Shown here: positions 56,530-64,000 of the stretch, one piece after another
Layout: each line of letters starts with the position of its first letter
Position numbering within the stretch: the first letter of the stretch is position 1
Source of the DNA: Gemmatimonas sp. UBA7669
GTDB taxonomy: Bacteria > Gemmatimonadota > Gemmatimonadetes > Gemmatimonadales > Gemmatimonadaceae
Length of the DNA: 64,000 bases
Reading direction: 5' to 3'
NCBI RefSeq assembly: GCF_002483225.1
Contig: NZ_DLHL01000025.1
Span: 3,175-67,174, forward strand
Notes under the pieces: generated by a model
Seen by the model: only the letters and a program-made list of their open reading frames with translations
Databases searched by the model: none
Told to the model about the DNA's origin: nothing
Program-made: the position numbers and the translations under genes

Positions 56530-57729
56530 ATGTCCAACCCGTTCCTGAGTTCCGAGGAGTACGACGAGCGCGCGCACGCCCTCTACAACGAGGGGCAGTA
56601 CGACGAGGCGCTTGAGCTCCTGCGCGAGGGACTCTCGCTGTACCCGTCGGCAGTGGAGCTGCACGTCGGGGCCGGCTACGCGCGCATGGCGCGCGAGGAG
56701 TACGTCTGGGCGCGAAAGCGCTTCGAGGAGGCCCTCACGCTCGACCCCGAGCACGAGGATGCCCTGGCCGGCCTGGGAGAGGTGTTGCTCAAGTTCGGGC
56801 AGACGGAGGCCGGTATGCAGGCCTTCGAACGCACCATCGAACTGGGCTACGAGGACGACGTCGATCTCATGCTGCAGATCGGTCGCGCCCTCTTTCGTGA
56901 AGGGTACGTGGAGGCGTCGCTGCCGTACTTCGAGCGCGCCATCCAGCAGGCCGAGGACTCGGCTGAGGCCGTGGCCTGCATCGGCTACGCGCAGCATCGG
57001 CTGGGCAACGATGTGGAAGCCATGATCGCACTGCGGCGGGCGCTCACCATCGACCCGTCGTTTGCCGAGGCGCGTGTTTACCTCGCCAACCTGTTGTACG
57101 ACGGGGGCGATCTCGATGGCGCGCTGGTGGAGTTCGAGGCCACCACACCAGCCGATCACTGGGATGAACTCGGCATCTGGCGTGTGATGGAGCTCAAGAA
57201 GTCCATCTACAAGCTGGCCGAGAACGATGGGGAGCTGAAGCCGTGGGAAGCCCGTCTGGTGGAACTGGCTGGTGAGCCGGACGCCATCGACGAGTTGCTG
57301 GCCGAGGTGGAGCAGACCGTGCTCGAGCGCGAACTGGTCGAGGACGGCGAATCACAGGGACAGCTGGAGACGCTCGGCACGCTGCTGACTGGCCTCGTCA
57401 GTCAGCAGCAGGCCGGCGGGCCCGGCACCGAATCCGAGGGCGAAAACGCCAGCGGGGTCGCATCGGAGGGCTCGTCCACCGACGTGCTCATGACCGATGA
57501 CGATCTGCATCGCGTGATCATGCGCGACGGAACGGTGTTCGAGGGCACCTGGGAGGCCATCGTGCAGGCGCTGCGTGACGCGCGCGATGCCGGCCGCCCG
57601 CTCGAGGAATTCATGGCGCAGGAAGCGCGACGCTTCTACGGGGCAACGGGACGTCAGGTGGCCTCGCATGCGCCCGAGGCCTTTCTGCGTGGCGGTGCCG
57701 AGGCCGGCATGCTGCGCATCGTGCGCTGA
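56530..57729 (+). CDS. Tetratricopeptide-repeat protein
   Basis: 399 aa, cytoplasmic, no signal peptide. Five or six TPR units fill about residues 9-200 (YNEGQYDEALELLREGLSLYP, YVWARKRFEEALTLDPEHEDALAGLG, YVEASLPYFERAIQQAE, DVEAMIALRRALTIDPSFAEA). The rest is acidic, with a low-complexity stretch (GGPGTESEGENASG) and a conserved-looking tail (DGTVFEGTWEAIVQALRDAR, LEEFMAQEARRFYGATG). Probably a scaffold; a partner cannot be named. The next TPR gene starts 91 nt downstream. Confidence 0.82.
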   Translation: MSNPFLSSEEYDERAHALYNEGQYDEALELLREGLSLYPSAVELHVGAGYARMAREEYVWARKRFEEALTLDPEHEDALAGLGEVLLKFGQTEAGMQAFERTIELGYEDDVDLMLQIGRALFREGYVEASLPYFERAIQQAEDSAEAVACIGYAQHRLGNDVEAMIALRRALTIDPSFAEARVYLANLLYDGGDLDGALVEFEATTPADHWDELGIWRVMELKKSIYKLAENDGELKPWEARLVELAGEPDAIDELLAEVEQTVLERELVEDGESQGQLETLGTLLTGLVSQQQAGGPGTESEGENASGVASEGSSTDVLMTDDDLHRVIMRDGTVFEGTWEAIVQALRDARDAGRPLEEFMAQEARRFYGATGRQVASHAPEAFLRGGAEAGMLRIVR

Positions 57730-57820
57730 GCGGATGGCGCTGCGCATTCGCGTGGGGCCCATTCCGGCCGCACGCCCGATGTCTCACTTTGTCTGACGGG
57801 TTCCGCATGACGGGTTCCGT

Positions 57821-58969
57821 ATGACCGGTACCGACGCATCGCTCACTGCTCGCGCCGCGCTTGACGCGGCGCGACGTGTCTTCAGCCCCGACGCCATGGC
57901 CACGTCCACCGCACCCGTGCTGTGGGACGCGGCCCAGGTCGTGCTCCAGCGTGTGGTGGGGCGGCCGGAACTCACCGGTCAGGCGCTGGTGGGTGAGGCA
58001 CGGCGGCTTGGTGTGCTCACCATCAGTGATGCGCACGCCCTGGTGGGTCTCTCGTCGTGGGCCGATCGCAGCGATGCACCGGCCACCACGGAGTCCGAAC
58101 GCATTCTGCTGCGCGAAGCCTGGATGGCGCTCGAACACGCCGTCCCCGACAGCGCCCCAAGCTTCGCGCCGCCGCCATACGCTCCGCCGTCCGGCTCGTC
58201 AGCGACGGCGTCGTTCGGCGCGTCGCCCGCAGCGTCTTCCGGAGGGGCATCGACCGCGCCGCCTCATTCGTCGCATTACTCTCCGCCGCCACCACCCCCG
58301 TCGTCCATGCCGCCGCTCATGGGGGCAGCGGCATCGACTGACAGCGGTGACCGGCGGCGTCTGGGCCTTCCGCCGCTGGCCTGGCTGGCGGTGGCGGTGC
58401 TTGTGCTGGCCGCCGCCATCGGTGGCGGTTGGTGGTGGCAGGGCCGCGCCGATCGCGCCTTTGCCGAGGCCAGCGCAGCCTACCGCAGCGGCAACACCGT
58501 GCTGGCCCGTAGCGCCATGGCCGACATGGCCCGCCGCTTCCCCAACGACGCGCGGCCCCTTGTGTACCTCGGCCGACTCTCGCGTGATGATGGCGATCTG
58601 CCGCGCGCCCGTCGCTTCCTCACCACGGCGGTTGAGCTCGCGCCCAACTCCGCCATCGCCTCGCGTGAGCTCGCCTCGCTCATGCTGACCGAGGGCCAGC
58701 CGGAAATCGCGCGACGCTTTTACGTACGGGCATTGCAGATCGATCCCGCCGATCGGGTGGCGCAGGGTTTTCTCGCCTGTGCGCTGCATCGCCTCCAGCG
58801 CTTCGACGAGGCGCGTCGCTGGTACGAACGCGCCGGTCCCGGCGAGTGGCAGGGCTGTCTGGCCACGCCACCCCTGCCGCCGGGCATGTTGCCTCAAGGC
58901 ATGATGCCTCCAGGCATGATGCCCCCAGGCACGATGCCACCGGGCGCGGCACCGCGTCCCACTCCGTAA
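57821..58969 (+). CDS. Membrane protein with TPR domain and Pro/Met/Gly tail
   Basis: 382 aa. A helical cytoplasmic head (1-120), a Ser/Pro-rich linker (SFAPPPYAPPSG, YSPPPPPPSSMPP), one membrane helix (LAWLAVAVLVLAAAIGGGWW, about 190-208), three TPRs outside (ARSAMADMARRFPNDARPL; RARRFLTTAVELAP; ARRFYVRALQIDPADR) and a repetitive tail (GMLPQGMMPPGMMPPGTMPPG). The start at 57821 overlaps a five-codon upstream frame whose stop shares ATGA with it. Function unknown. Confidence 0.78.
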   Translation: MTGTDASLTARAALDAARRVFSPDAMATSTAPVLWDAAQVVLQRVVGRPELTGQALVGEARRLGVLTISDAHALVGLSSWADRSDAPATTESERILLREAWMALEHAVPDSAPSFAPPPYAPPSGSSATASFGASPAASSGGASTAPPHSSHYSPPPPPPSSMPPLMGAAASTDSGDRRRLGLPPLAWLAVAVLVLAAAIGGGWWWQGRADRAFAEASAAYRSGNTVLARSAMADMARRFPNDARPLVYLGRLSRDDGDLPRARRFLTTAVELAPNSAIASRELASLMLTEGQPEIARRFYVRALQIDPADRVAQGFLACALHRLQRFDEARRWYERAGPGEWQGCLATPPLPPGMLPQGMMPPGMMPPGTMPPGAAPRPTP

Positions 58970-58979
58970 CGAGCCTTCC

Positions 58980-61667
58980 ATGACGTCGCAGCTCCTGCGG
59001 CCGAGCGACGCGCTCGCGCTGCATCACGATACCGTGCGTGAAGTCCTGCCCAATGGTCTCACGCTGCTGGTGCGTGTGGATCGCTCGGCGCCCGTGGTGT
59101 CAATTGTCACGCACGTGAAGGCCGGCTACTTCGACGAGTCGGACGACATCGTGGGCATCGCCCATGTGCTCGAGCACATGTACTTCAAGGGCACGCCGAC
59201 GCGCGGGGTGGGCCAGATCGCGCGCGAAACGAAGGCCAACGGCGGCTATCTCAACGCCCACACCATCTACGACCACACCAGCTACTACACGGTGCTGCCG
59301 TCGTCGTCGTTTGTGGCCGGCCTGGACATCCAGTTCGATGCCTACGCGCGCTCGGTGATCGATGCCGAGGAACTCGCGCGCGAACTCGAGGTCATCATCC
59401 AGGAGGCCAAGCGCAAGCGCGACACGGCCTCGGCGGTGACCATCGAAACCCTGTATGCGCTGCTGCATGACCGGCATCGCATCCGGCGCTGGCGCATCGG
59501 CGAGGAGCAGATGCTGCGCGGCTTCACGCGCGAGCAGCTCGTGGCTTTCTATCGTCGCTGGTACCGGCCCGACAACACCATTCTGTGCGTGGTGGGTGAC
59601 GTCAGTGTGGACGATGTGCGCCGTGAAGTCGTGGCGCGCTACGGTCCGCTGGAGGCCGGCACGCCACCGCGTGATCGTGGCCCCATGGAGCGCATCACCC
59701 CCGGCTTCCGTCACCGCGAGTGGAGCGGCGACATCGCGCCGCAGCACACGGCGTTCGGATGGCGGGTGCCGGGTCTTGCGCATCCCGATGCGGCGGCGCT
59801 CGATCTGACCGGCGTGGCCATGGGCTCGGGCCGCGCGTCGCGGCTCTATCGCGCGCTGCGCGAACGACAGCTGGCCAGCTCCGTGTCGGCGTGGAACTAC
59901 ACCACCGATGCCATCGGGGTGTTCGTGCTGCACGCCGAAGGCCCGCCGGCCCAGGCTCGCGCGGCGGCCCAGGCCCTGTGGCGTGAGCTCGATGCCCTGC
60001 GTCAGGACGGCTTCCGTGCCAGCGAGGTGCAGCGTGCGCAGCGCATTCTCGAGGCGCGCTGGCTCAGGCGGCTCGAAAGCATGGATGGGCAGGCGCAGTA
60101 TCTCGCGTCGTGGGAGGCCGAGGGCGGCCTCGTGGCAGCGTCGCAGTACTACGACGCACTCATGACGCTGGACCGGCAGACGCTGCAGCGCGTGGTCAAC
60201 ACGCACCTCGATGCCGGGCAGGTGAGTGTCGTGTCGTACCGGCCGGAGCATGCCGAGCCGCTGGCTTCGGATGCTGAAGGCATGCAGGCGCTCCTGGCTG
60301 AGGTGGTGGGGCAGGGCAGCGCCGTGATGAGTGCGCCGTCGCTGCCCACACCGCCCGGCGCGGCTGTCGTCGAGGCGCCGGCCGTGCACACGCCCGGCTC
60401 GTCCGCGTCGCGCGCCGCCGGAGCCACCACCGAAGCCCAGCACGACGTGCATGTGTTCCACACACGCGGCGGCGTGCCCATTCTCGTGCATCCGCGCGCC
60501 GGCGCGCCGCTGGTGCATCTCGGACTGTTCCAGCGCGGCGGCGCGGTGCTCGATGCGGTCGAGGAGGAGGGCCGCGCCCGTCTCATGCTGCAGTCCACAC
60601 TCAAGGGCACGCGTCGGCGCAGCGGTGCGCAGATTGCCGAGGCGGCCGAGGATCTGGGCAGCAGCATCAGCGTGAGCGCCGGCTTGGAGAGCCTCGGCTG
60701 GGCCCTGTCGGTGCCGTTGCGTCACCTGACCACTGCCGGTGACCTGCTGGCCGAAGTGGTGCAGGAGGCCGCCTTCCCCGCCGACGGCGTGGAGACGGAG
60801 CGTGCACAGGCGTTGAGCGAACTGGCACGCCTGCGCGATGACATGTATCGCTGGCCGATGCGTCTCGCCTCACAGGCCGTGTACGGCACGCATCCCTACG
60901 CGCGTTCCACGATTGGCAGCGAGACCAGCCTGGCCGCGCTCGATGCGTCAACCCTTGCGGCCGCACATGCCACGCAGGTGATGCAGGGGCAGACGGTGCT
61001 GGCGGTGGTCGGCGACGTGGATCCGGAACGCACGGCTGCGCAACTGGATGCGGCCTTCGCGTCGCTCGTGTATCGCGAGCAGCCGTGGATCGCGGCGGCG
61101 CCCTGGCCACAGGAAGTGCGGCGTGAGGTGGACAGCCGCGACAAGCAGCAGACGGCGCTGGCGCTGTTGTTCCCCGGGCCATCGCGCACCGATACCGACC
61201 GATACGCCACGCGAGTGCTGTCGAGCATCGCCAGTGGGCTGGGCGGGCGCTTCTTCGAGCAGCTGCGTGACGCGCAGTCGCTGGCTTACACGGTGTCGGC
61301 ATTCCCCATCGAGCGCAGCGCCGTCGGCGCGTTTGCGGCCTACATTGCCACCTCACCGACGCGCGAAGAGGAGGCACGCGAGGGACTGCTGCGTGAGTTC
61401 GCGCGCTTTGTGGAGGCGCCGCCCAGTGAAGAGGAGATGGAGCGCGCGCGGCGCTATCTGCTGGGCACGCAGGCCATCGCGCAGCAGTCCGGCGGGCATG
61501 TGCTGGCCGACCTCGTGGACGCCTGGCTGTTTGGCGACGGGCTTGGTGAAGCCGCCGATGAGCGCGAGCGATTGGCGGCGGTGCAGGCGGCCGATGTGCA
61601 GCGTGTGGCCGCGCACTACTTCGATCCGCAGCGGGTGGGTGAGGGCGTGGTGCGCGGTACGGGCTGA
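58980..61667 (+). CDS. M16-family zinc peptidase, two-lobed
   Basis: 895 aa in one chain. The N-terminal M16 unit has the inverted zinc motif H62-V-L-E65-H66 (IAHVLEHMYFKGT) with the distal Glu near 142 (VIIQEAKRKRD) and the NGGYLNAHTIYDHTSYY segment. A linker rich in Pro/Ala (about 445-480) leads to a second M16 unit without the zinc motif but with the RxxxY-type pocket (LRDAQSLAYTVSAFP). No signal peptide is present, so it probably acts in the cytoplasm on peptides. The start lies 10 nt after the preceding stop. Confidence 0.93.
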   Translation: MTSQLLRPSDALALHHDTVREVLPNGLTLLVRVDRSAPVVSIVTHVKAGYFDESDDIVGIAHVLEHMYFKGTPTRGVGQIARETKANGGYLNAHTIYDHTSYYTVLPSSSFVAGLDIQFDAYARSVIDAEELARELEVIIQEAKRKRDTASAVTIETLYALLHDRHRIRRWRIGEEQMLRGFTREQLVAFYRRWYRPDNTILCVVGDVSVDDVRREVVARYGPLEAGTPPRDRGPMERITPGFRHREWSGDIAPQHTAFGWRVPGLAHPDAAALDLTGVAMGSGRASRLYRALRERQLASSVSAWNYTTDAIGVFVLHAEGPPAQARAAAQALWRELDALRQDGFRASEVQRAQRILEARWLRRLESMDGQAQYLASWEAEGGLVAASQYYDALMTLDRQTLQRVVNTHLDAGQVSVVSYRPEHAEPLASDAEGMQALLAEVVGQGSAVMSAPSLPTPPGAAVVEAPAVHTPGSSASRAAGATTEAQHDVHVFHTRGGVPILVHPRAGAPLVHLGLFQRGGAVLDAVEEEGRARLMLQSTLKGTRRRSGAQIAEAAEDLGSSISVSAGLESLGWALSVPLRHLTTAGDLLAEVVQEAAFPADGVETERAQALSELARLRDDMYRWPMRLASQAVYGTHPYARSTIGSETSLAALDASTLAAAHATQVMQGQTVLAVVGDVDPERTAAQLDAAFASLVYREQPWIAAAPWPQEVRREVDSRDKQQTALALLFPGPSRTDTDRYATRVLSSIASGLGGRFFEQLRDAQSLAYTVSAFPIERSAVGAFAAYIATSPTREEEAREGLLREFARFVEAPPSEEEMERARRYLLGTQAIAQQSGGHVLADLVDAWLFGDGLGEAADERERLAAVQAADVQRVAAHYFDPQRVGEGVVRGTG

Positions 61668-61691
61668 CCGCCGCCGCGTCCAGCGAACGCG

Positions 61692-63233
61692 CTATCGCCG
61701 GGCGCGCGCTTCGGTGAAGCGCCGCATGGCGAGTCCGATGGCCTGCACGGCGTCGCGCTCGCGGCCGTTCGCGGCCCGCAGCCCCAGTTGGCCGCGGTCG
61801 TCGGAGGGCTCACCCACTATTGCCCCGTTGATCCACGATTGCCGGGTGGCGAAGGCCAGGCTGCGGCGCATGGCGATGGTTTGCGCGTCGTCACCATGCG
61901 CTGCCGGCAAGCCGCCCACATGGACCAGCCAGTGCGGCGGCAGCGCCCGTCCGTCGGTACGCCGACCCACCGCGGCGTCATGCCAGCGGGTGAGGGCGCG
62001 CAGTCTTGCGTCCACACCGGGCAGCCCCGAAAAACTGGGATACACCATGGCGCCGATCATTTCCACCGGAGCACCGGGCGCGGTGGCCCAGGCGTAGACG
62101 CTGCTGTCGGTGGCATCGAGGCGCGCCGCGCTCCAGGCGAGCACGGTGCGAGGCCGCATGCGCTGCACGAGCGCAGCGCTGCGAATGAGCAGCGCGCGCC
62201 ACCAGTCACTGCTCGGCGGCGGCGCGGCAATCCACGAGGGCAGGGGCTCGCCGAGTGCGGGAAAGAGGATGTCGGGCTTGAGCCGCTCGAGGATGCGCGC
62301 CAGATAGGCGAGACGCTCGGGACTGTCCGGCGCATCGGGCAGGCGGCCCAGTGACACGGCCACGGCGAGCTGCACACTGTCCTGGCGGAGCGCGTCGAGG
62401 CTGCGCGCCAAGGCGTCGAGCCCCGCAGCACCCAGCGGGTCGGATTGCAGCACCACCAGCACCACGTCCGGGCCAAAGGCTTCCACGAGACGGGTGTCGA
62501 GGCGCTGCCGACGTTCGGTGGGCGCCCCGCTCAGCGTGGGATAGAGACGCAGGCCCACCGCAAAGTCCCCGGCGGGCCGCGCCTGCATGGGCTCCACCTG
62601 GGCCTCGCGGTAGCTGCGCACCGCCGCCACACCGCGCGGCCACTCGAGCACCAGCAGTGTTGTGAGCGCCGTGGCAATCAGCACCAGCACTGCACGAACG
62701 GCGCCGGACAGTTTCCAGCGCGCCGGGTAGGCCGGCGCCACCATGGGCACCAGCAGGGCCAGCGGAGAGGCCAGTGCCGTGCGTCCCACGGTGAGGCCCA
62801 CCACCACGTCGCGCGCGGCCACGGCGGCCTGGAGGGCCAGCGGCGCCTCGCCGGTGGTGGTGACGAGATAGTCGCCAAGGCTGACGGCCACGAGCACGCC
62901 GTCGTAGAGCAGCAGTGGCAGGGCGACGAGTGGAGAGACGAGCCGCCTGAGCAGGGCGTACAGCACCTGCAAGGCAAAGGCGAGTGTGACCACCGGCAAC
63001 AGCCAGGTGATGCCCGAGATGGTGCGTGCGCCGGCTTCAAAACCGGAGGCCACGCCAATGACCACGGACGGTACCACCAGCAGCCCGCAGAATGCAGTCA
63101 ACTGCGTAAAGAGCCGCGGCGCCTCACGGCGCGAGGCAATCCAGCCCGCGAGGGCCACATTCCACGCCAGCACGGCGGCGGCCAGACCGACCACCACCCA
63201 CGGCAACGGATCACTCCACCAGGCGGGTCGCAT
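61692..63233 (-). CDS. Multi-pass membrane protein with extracytoplasmic domain, unrecognised
   Basis: 513 aa. The first 210 or so residues hold about six hydrophobic helices (WVVVGLAAAVLAWNVALAG, FTQLTAFCGLLVVPSVVIGVAS, TWLLPVVTLAFALQVLYALL, VRAVLVLIATALTTLLVLEW). The rest is a soluble alpha/beta domain (VEAFGPDVVLVVLQSDPLG, ERLKPDILFPALGEPLPSW, ARLDATDSSVYAWATAPG, MIGAMVYPSFSGLPG) resembling a TIM-barrel hydrolase, but I cannot name the family. Start 63233 fits the TM topology; 63272 is possible. Confidence 0.65.
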   Translation of the reverse strand: MRPAWWSDPLPWVVVGLAAAVLAWNVALAGWIASRREAPRLFTQLTAFCGLLVVPSVVIGVASGFEAGARTISGITWLLPVVTLAFALQVLYALLRRLVSPLVALPLLLYDGVLVAVSLGDYLVTTTGEAPLALQAAVAARDVVVGLTVGRTALASPLALLVPMVAPAYPARWKLSGAVRAVLVLIATALTTLLVLEWPRGVAAVRSYREAQVEPMQARPAGDFAVGLRLYPTLSGAPTERRQRLDTRLVEAFGPDVVLVVLQSDPLGAAGLDALARSLDALRQDSVQLAVAVSLGRLPDAPDSPERLAYLARILERLKPDILFPALGEPLPSWIAAPPPSSDWWRALLIRSAALVQRMRPRTVLAWSAARLDATDSSVYAWATAPGAPVEMIGAMVYPSFSGLPGVDARLRALTRWHDAAVGRRTDGRALPPHWLVHVGGLPAAHGDDAQTIAMRRSLAFATRQSWINGAIVGEPSDDRGQLGLRAANGRERDAVQAIGLAMRRFTEARARR

Positions 63234-63268
63234 GCTCGGCTGACGATAACCCGCGCGGCGCAGTGCTG

Positions 63269-63282
63269 GCACCCCGGGGTGC
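63269..63282. promoter_or_regulatory. Perfect 14-bp palindrome between divergent genes
   Basis: GCACCCCGGGGTGC, a perfect palindrome in the 68-bp gap between the starts at 63233 and 63302. It could be an operator for either gene. Confidence 0.3.
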
Positions 63283-63301
63283 GCCGCGCCTAGTTTCCGG
63301 T

Positions 63302-63880
63302 ATGGTCACGTCACCGTCGCCACCACCCACGCGCCCGGTGTCTGCTGCACCGCCGGCGTCGTCGTCGGTGGTGACGCTGCCCAATCTCGTGTCCGCATCC
63401 CGCGTGGGGCTTGGCATTGCCTTTCTGCTGGTCGAGTCGGTCACGGCTCGCCTGTCACTCATTGCGGTGGCCTCGCTCACCGACATGCTCGACGGCTGGC
63501 TGGCGCGACGCACGCGCGCGGCCTCGCGACTGGGCGCACTCGTCGATCCGCTGGCCGATCGGTTTTTTGCGCTCTGCGTGGTGGTGGCCTATGTGGCCGG
63601 CGGGCAACTCAGCGCGTGGCAGGCGGTGGCGCTCATGTTCCGCGATGTGATGTCGATTATCGGCTGGTTCGTGGCGCGCAATGTGTCGTGGCTGAGGCCC
63701 ATTGCGTTCAAGGCGCGGATACTTGGCAAAGTCGTCACGGTGCTGCAATTGGCCACGTTTCTTGTGGTGCTGGTGGCGCCTGCGTTGAGAGATGCGATGG
63801 TGTGGGTGGTCTTCGTGCTCGGGTTTGCGGCTTCGGTCGATTACACGCTGATGCTTTGGAGAAATCGGACGACAGCGTGA
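63302..63880 (+). CDS. CDP-alcohol phosphatidyltransferase
   Basis: 192 aa integral membrane enzyme. The CDP-AP signature D-G-x2-A-R-x8-G-x3-D-x3-D is intact (DGWLARRTRAASRLGALVDP then LADRF). N-terminal NLVSASRVGLGIAFLL and several TM helices follow. The family makes phosphatidylglycerophosphate or related phospholipids; PgsA-like activity is likely but the acceptor is not provable. A TAGTTT sequence 5 nt before the ATG suggests a short or absent leader. Confidence 0.88.
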   Translation: MVTSPSPPPTRPVSAAPPASSSVVTLPNLVSASRVGLGIAFLLVESVTARLSLIAVASLTDMLDGWLARRTRAASRLGALVDPLADRFFALCVVVAYVAGGQLSAWQAVALMFRDVMSIIGWFVARNVSWLRPIAFKARILGKVVTVLQLATFLVVLVAPALRDAMVWVVFVLGFAASVDYTLMLWRNRTTA

Positions 63881-64000
63881 GAGGTGGGAGATGAGATTGT
63901 TGAGAGATGGGACCTAGTAAGGTGGACCGCGTAAGGTGGAACTGCGGGAAGAAACTGCGGGCGAGGTGACGGCGGTCGGGGTTGGGGTCGGGGTTGGGGT
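63881..64000. repeat. Second copy of the G-rich inverted-repeat element, cut by the window edge
   Basis: Directly after the stop codon, GAGGTGGGAGATGAGATTG and GAGAGATGGGAC recall the arms of the element at 28284. At the right edge a 12-nt unit GGTCGGGGTTGG is repeated (63973-64000). Only the left half can be seen. Confidence 0.6.

Overview
This is 64 kb of GC-rich, densely coded bacterial chromosome. The gene families suggest a member of the Gemmatimonadota close to Gemmatimonas. They include exported VPS10/BNR-repeat proteins, S9 and M14 peptidases with alanine/glycine-rich low-complexity inserts, DUF1028 and DUF4382 proteins, many signal peptides and lipoboxes, RND efflux pumps with TolC partners, and beta-barrel-like proteins, all of which point to a diderm. 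The phylum is an inference from family content; there is no rRNA or other taxonomic marker. I found no tRNA, rRNA, insertion sequence, prophage or CRISPR array.

Layout. 1-4.8 kb is an RND efflux operon on the minus strand (outer-membrane factor, adaptor, pump; the pump runs off the left edge). 4.9-16 kb holds exported hydrolases and surface proteins: an S9-type hydrolase, a TolB-like propeller, a 1094-aa VPS10 protein, two small exported proteins, a DUF1028 protein and an M14 carboxypeptidase. 16-26 kb carries a Ser/Thr kinase, an exported MetX-like hydrolase, DUF983, a coiled-coil lipoprotein, an S9 peptidase, NlpC/P60, queE-queC (7-deazaguanine synthesis), a TerC protein and a small outer-membrane protein. 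26-32 kb holds an unrecognised 614-aa exported protein, a long G-rich inverted-repeat element, and a coupled four-gene operon: ECF sigma factor, membrane protein with a CBM48 (glycogen-binding-like) domain, helical exported protein, and barrel-like protein with a second CBM48 domain. 32-41 kb holds the agmatine-to-putrescine pair aguB-aguA with a DUF2628 gene, a TetR regulator, peroxiredoxin with glycerate 2-kinase, a glycine-zipper lipoprotein, a YegS-like lipid kinase and a DUF4382 lipoprotein with a poly-Asp run. 41-54 kb holds aconitase, a patatin-ferredoxin fusion, an OmpR-type two-component system, an orphan FliS-like gene and a CusA/CzcA-type metal efflux operon. 54-64 kb holds a kynureninase-like enzyme, a small unknown protein, pseudouridine-5'-phosphate glycosidase, two TPR proteins, a two-lobed M16 peptidase, a membrane protein and a CDP-alcohol phosphatidyltransferase.

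The most unusual signals lie outside the genes. (1) At 28.3-28.65 kb a G-rich tandem array (GGTCGGG-type units) sits between imperfect inverted arms of about 60 bp, and the start of what looks like a second copy follows the last gene at the right edge. (2) Three intergenic gaps carry long palindromes sharing a 23-nt core (GAACTCAAAACCCGGAACTG plus ATC); the best has 52-bp arms and a 4-nt loop. (3) At five genes a -10-like hexamer ends exactly 6 nt before the proposed start codon, which predicts leaderless mRNAs; two of these promoters have a palindrome placed over the spacer.

Likely working links: the two-component system probably controls the adjacent metal efflux operon; the ECF operon looks like a sugar- or glycan-sensing envelope circuit; the agu genes form a complete two-step putrescine branch; psuG probably answers to its own repressor-type operator.
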